NCBI GenBank assembly: GCA_002483745.1
Contig: DLIM01000025.1
Span: 97,541-110,134, forward strand
Source of the DNA: Caryophanales bacterium UBA7642
GTDB taxonomy: Bacteria; Bacillota_I; Bacilli_A; RFN20; CAG-288
Direction: 5' to 3'
Length of the DNA stretch: 12,594 nucleotides
The translations under genes and the position numbers were made by a program. This document shows, one piece after another, positions 12,457 through 12,594 of the stretch. The stretch's first letter is position 1; the number at the start of each line of letters is the position of its first letter. The notes beneath the pieces are model-generated. The model saw only the letters and a program-made list of their open reading frames with translations. It searched no databases and was not told the DNA's origin.

Positions 12457-12594
12457 TTACTTTCCGTTTCTTCTTCTGACGATGAGACGATTACTTCTAG
12501 CCTTGGTAGAACGGGTCTTAACACCCATTAATCTTCTACCCCAAGGTGATCTAGGAGCATCGTGACCGACAGGGCACTTACCTTCACCACCACC
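12457..12594 (-). CDS. rplB: 50S ribosomal protein L2, C-terminal 45 residues only
   Basis: L2 is needed for subunit association and peptidyl transferase activity. Only its C-terminal end is in the window; the rest lies to the right. Translation of 12594-12457 gives GGGEGKCPVGHDAPRSPWG, then RRLMGVKTR and a basic end NRLIVRRRNGK with TAA. The first residues are the end of the conserved HPHGGGEG block; its catalytically important His lies just outside. The downstream neighbour rpsS is the expected S10-operon gene. CPVGHDAPRSPWG is a variant of the common APIGRxSPxSPWG. Confidence 0.97.
   Translation of the reverse strand, partial: GGGEGKCPVGHDAPRSPWGRRLMGVKTRSTKARSNRLIVRRRNGK

Overview
The window is a long run of translation genes, almost all on the minus strand: the distal part of the S10 operon, the whole spc operon and the alpha operon of a bacterium. 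Reading in the direction of transcription (from 12594 down to 162), the order is rplB (3' end only), rpsS, rplV, rpsC, rplP, rpmC, rpsQ, rplN, rplX, rplE, rpsN, rpsH, rplF, rplR, rpsE, rplO, secY, adk, map, infA, rpmJ, rpsM, rpsK, rpoA, rplQ. That is 25 protein genes. The only other contents are at positions 1-161: a 5'-truncated tRNA-Thr(CGT) on the plus strand with its own terminator, and a minus-strand terminator that closes the ribosomal run. No stretch of more than 300 bases lacks a gene; the largest gap inside the cluster is 29 nt (rpsK-rpoA).

Organism: the order secY-adk-map-infA-rpmJ-rpsM-rpsK-rpoA-rplQ, the four-cysteine zinc form of S14 and strong AAGGAGG-type ribosome binding sites point to Bacillota. 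Lack of rpmD (L30) between rpsE and rplO, an L16 with a Mollicutes-like sequence, a Ser/Asn/Gln-rich SecY C4 loop and the tailed r-proteins suggest the Erysipelotrichia/Mollicutes side, possibly an uncultured gut lineage. TGA is a genuine stop in several genes, including those with ATGA overlaps, so the Mycoplasma/Spiroplasma code 4 is excluded. G+C looks to be around 40-45 percent by eye. The placement below phylum is an inference and has not been tested.

How the genes work together: the S10/spc part supplies 30S proteins (S19, S3, S17, S14, S8, S5) and 50S proteins (L2, L22, L16, L29, L14, L24, L5, L6, L18, L15). secY then links ribosome production to membrane protein export. adk (adenylate balance), map (N-terminal Met removal) and infA (initiation) follow. 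The alpha part supplies L36, S13, S11, the RNA polymerase alpha subunit and L17. Most junctions are 2-20 nt with the ribosome binding site at or inside the end of the preceding gene. Three are 4-nt ATGA overlaps and one is a 1-nt TAATG overlap. No internal promoter or terminator was seen, so the run could be one transcript, though internal promoters hidden in coding sequence cannot be excluded by eye.

Unusual points: many r-proteins carry low-complexity tails (S19, L22, S3, S5, S11, L5, L6, L15, L17). S3 has lost the GXXG loop of its KH domain and one of the mRNA-entry arginines. L16 is remodelled in its N-terminal basic segment and near the A-site loop. SecY lacks the usual basic residues of its ribosome-binding C4 loop. 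The tRNA has irregular acceptor and T-loop bases. I see no defence island, mobile element, CRISPR or new operon-like system here; what interest there is lies in the divergence of the core translation machinery.
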